DNA of 7,010 nt, taken from NCBI GenBank assembly GCA_002702945.1, contig PADF01000008.1, forward strand, positions 1-7,010, written 5' to 3'. The translations under genes and the position numbers were made by a program. Origin of the DNA: Methanobacteriota archaeon. Lineage in GTDB: Archaea > Thermoplasmatota > Poseidoniia > Poseidoniales > Poseidoniaceae. Positions 6,401 through 7,010 of the stretch are shown here, in pieces. The first letter of the stretch is position 1; every line of letters begins with the position of its first letter. The notes below the pieces were generated by a model. The model saw nothing but the letters and a program-made list of their open reading frames with translations, was not told where the DNA came from and did not search any database.

Positions 6401-6889
6401 GGCACTAGTGACCAATTCTTCTGGGTCGTATGTTAAAGATGAGTCAATGATGTAGTATGAGGCATTATCCTCGAATACAAGATATAGATCATAATCCACA
6501 GTTGTACCATCGCCGAAATTATCTAGCGTGACATCAATATTATTGTTGGCCGACATTGAAAATTCATACCAATCTTCCTGGTCAGCACTGTCTACACAAC
6601 CCGAAAATGAGGTTGTTGGATCAGAGCCGATTGATTTAGCGGTCTGTGCCGTAGCATTTCCTGTATCACCAGTATTGCCTCCATCATTTTGGATTACTGG
6701 ACAAGGTGCTTTTGCGCCTGCTTGCTTCGGTTGCTTTCTAACATCATCTAAGGTTAAAATTCGGTCATCGATTGAGTTATCTTCTTCACCAAAAATGTAA
6801 TCATTTAATGGTGTGTCAATAGTGTTAATCACTGGAGAAAGTGCAGTGAAAATAAACATCAAGCCGACTAATATTCGTAAATTACGCAT
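3491..6889 (-). CDS. Large secreted, membrane-anchored surface protein with PPC, CARDB and thrombospondin-3 modules
   Basis: A 1132-residue surface protein from the ATG at 6889; a GTG three codons upstream (6898) is in frame, but the ATG starts directly at the basic MRNLR of the signal peptide. Order: signal peptide with hydrophobic core about 6-21; two PPC-like beta domains (63-192, 199-327); a CARDB-type beta-sandwich (331-450); two more PPC-like domains (456-587, 599-719); a second CARDB (724-843); Ca-binding thrombospondin-3-like repeats (855-977) with DLDGDGVSN, DTDGDGFGD and DLDGDGVLN; an Asp/Thr/Gly-rich stalk (978-1034); a membrane helix (1040-1063) followed by RGRSSR; and a cytoplasmic tail (1064-1132) ending AYADQHFRPWLKQ. 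All 16 cysteines lie outside and fall as pairs in modules. More than 20 N-X-S/T sequons suggest glycosylation. No enzyme domain was found, so an adhesion or cell-surface role is inferred. The tail and layout are typical of what I recall from Poseidoniales surface proteins. Confidence 0.9.
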   Translation of the reverse strand: MRNLRILVGLMFIFTALSPVINTIDTPLNDYIFGEEDNSIDDRILTLDDVRKQPKQAGAKAPCPVIQNDGGNTGDTGNATAQTAKSIGSDPTTSFSGCVDSADQEDWYEFSMSANNNIDVTLDNFGDGTTVDYDLYLVFEDNASYYIIDSSLTYDPEELVTSAGSTKDGVADTYWIVVFQYAGDGDYDIETWTNYTETCLDWQDPQNDANQGDDAVSNWTDSPDNLGNNVTAVFTGCVDSIDEGDVFAFDVPVNHTIDAVLTFDSGDDLDLRLHQPNGTLIDTAFFSNPEKVTSIGSSFENQPGTYFVNISQFGGNSNWTLEVWTNWSAPIPNLAIENITFNPGANPGDTVSVDVEVINDGTQDLTDAFKTEVSLSVDATDSWVDHTLGNVTWSNGLLINATQIITVTGTVPSNIVQGEYNVFVTLDKDELISEKIETDNDATASTQMTIGNSVNACASAQNDASTGGDAGDTFATAIDAGLDPVAEHRGCMDSTDENDIYKVTITTGQPLNVTLVSPPIDGADFDMSLQASNGTVIASSLSVQDDFVSLDATDSAGIAGDYYVNLSYFGGFGGSNPGGTYRLLFGQPDQSAYIPPFDCGAQNDLGLGQDADASGIPLGTNNGISGSGCLSISDTEDAYSFTINDYYNTEVHFNASTDLPFTATLTDSNGDLVASADNTSFGVLFESLNTTYEGLEETFTIAISGGGGEGNYQLEIISVQPAQADLAIESLSCPSVETYTGEEIQVSWIFNNLRGPGYGQAVSVLIELIDSENVTQEVIFTTSLSVATGASYNQTPVSDTYAFFTIPTDTPSGDYTCKLSLDTNEQLSEIDETNNMHVTESFYIQNEDELWANDEDRDSFNTTDAGDGIVDDCPTSAGTSTIDRYGCKDLDGDGVSNLNDILPNDATQWYDTDGDGFGDNSSGTNGDNCPTEAGVINGDNGQGCPILDLDGDGVLNENDDCNNSLPGEIVGPDGCPLDDNTGDDQTDGTGDDDTNITDPVDNNSGTGDVTDGGDNTGSGDTDSSTDSTDEAESENKILGMSPLMLGLIGGIVILLLLTVLFVRGRSSRSDTFAMQEKAYSDAGYAAVAGVGAVDQTITPEQLAYEQQLTAAGYPADYARAYADQHFRPWLKQ

Positions 6890-7010
6890 AGGTCTCACAT
6901 TGCCTTGTGCGCGCCGCTAAGTTATGAAACTACGGTCTTAAAGCCTAATTTCCAACAACTCTGGGGGTCGCTGAATTTACTGCATCTGAAACCCCACCTT
7001 GGTACCTTGT
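6890..7010. other. Upstream region of the surface-protein gene, no gene assigned
   Basis: About 120 bases with no convincing ORF. A weak TATA-like CTTTAAGA lies at 6936-6943 on the minus strand, about 50 bases before the ATG at 6889. Minus-strand frames from the right edge stay open for 10, 21 and 27 codons, so the tail of an upstream gene could be here, but it cannot be told which frame. A 5-base-pair GGGGT/ACCCC dyad with a 22-base loop (6964-6995) is also present. Confidence 0.3.

Noticed and set aside
6890..6898. GTG start three codons upstream for the surface protein
   Set aside because: The ATG at 6889 gives a standard basic signal-peptide start; the GTG adds only three residues before it and has no ribosome-site support.
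6964..6995. GGGGT/ACCCC dyad as terminator or tRNA arm
   Set aside because: Only 5 base pairs with a 22-base loop, no U run and no tRNA consensus elements.
6945..7010. C-terminus of an upstream minus-strand gene
   Set aside because: More than one frame is open to the right edge and none has recognisable protein features, so no frame can be chosen.

Overview
The window reads as a stretch of a marine planktonic archaeal genome, most likely Marine Group II Euryarchaeota (Poseidoniales). This is inferred from three things: a very large secreted surface protein built of PPC, CARDB and thrombospondin-type-3 modules ending in one membrane helix and a short 'AGYPADYARAYADQHFRPWL'-type tail; the absence of clear Shine-Dalgarno sequences; and A/T-rich, archaeal-looking promoters. 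No sequence search was possible, so the lineage is a judgement. Every gene seen lies on the minus strand, so the genes are transcribed from high to low coordinates.

Layout in transcription order: 6890-7010 is an upstream non-coding stretch or the tail of an unseen gene. 6889-3491 encodes a 1132-residue, single-span, calcium-binding-type surface protein. After a 50-base gap, 3440-2958 encodes a complete cyclophilin-type peptidyl-prolyl isomerase. Two bases after its stop, 2955-1981 encodes a complete plant-type (Ntn-hydrolase) L-asparaginase / isoaspartyl peptidase. A 101-base, strongly A/T-rich intergenic region (1880-1980) follows, with a perfect 18-base palindrome, an exact 18-base direct repeat and a 10-base tandem repeat. 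1879-287 encodes a class II fumarase that carries an extra N-terminal ribbon-helix-helix (RHH) DNA-binding domain. An 84-base gap with a small hairpin and a TATA-like box leads to 202-1, the first 67 codons of a gene resembling the DndB / DGQHR family, cut by the window edge.

The most interesting part is the RHH-fumarase fusion together with the palindromic repeats directly in front of it. The arrangement recalls PutA, where an RHH domain on a metabolic enzyme represses its own operon. I propose that this fumarase is an autoregulated 'trigger enzyme'. Asparaginase yields aspartate and fumarase handles fumarate, so the neighbourhood may also reflect aspartate/C4-dicarboxylate metabolism, but the promoter-like gap between the two genes argues that fumC has its own control. 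No tRNA, rRNA, CRISPR array, insertion sequence or integrase was seen.
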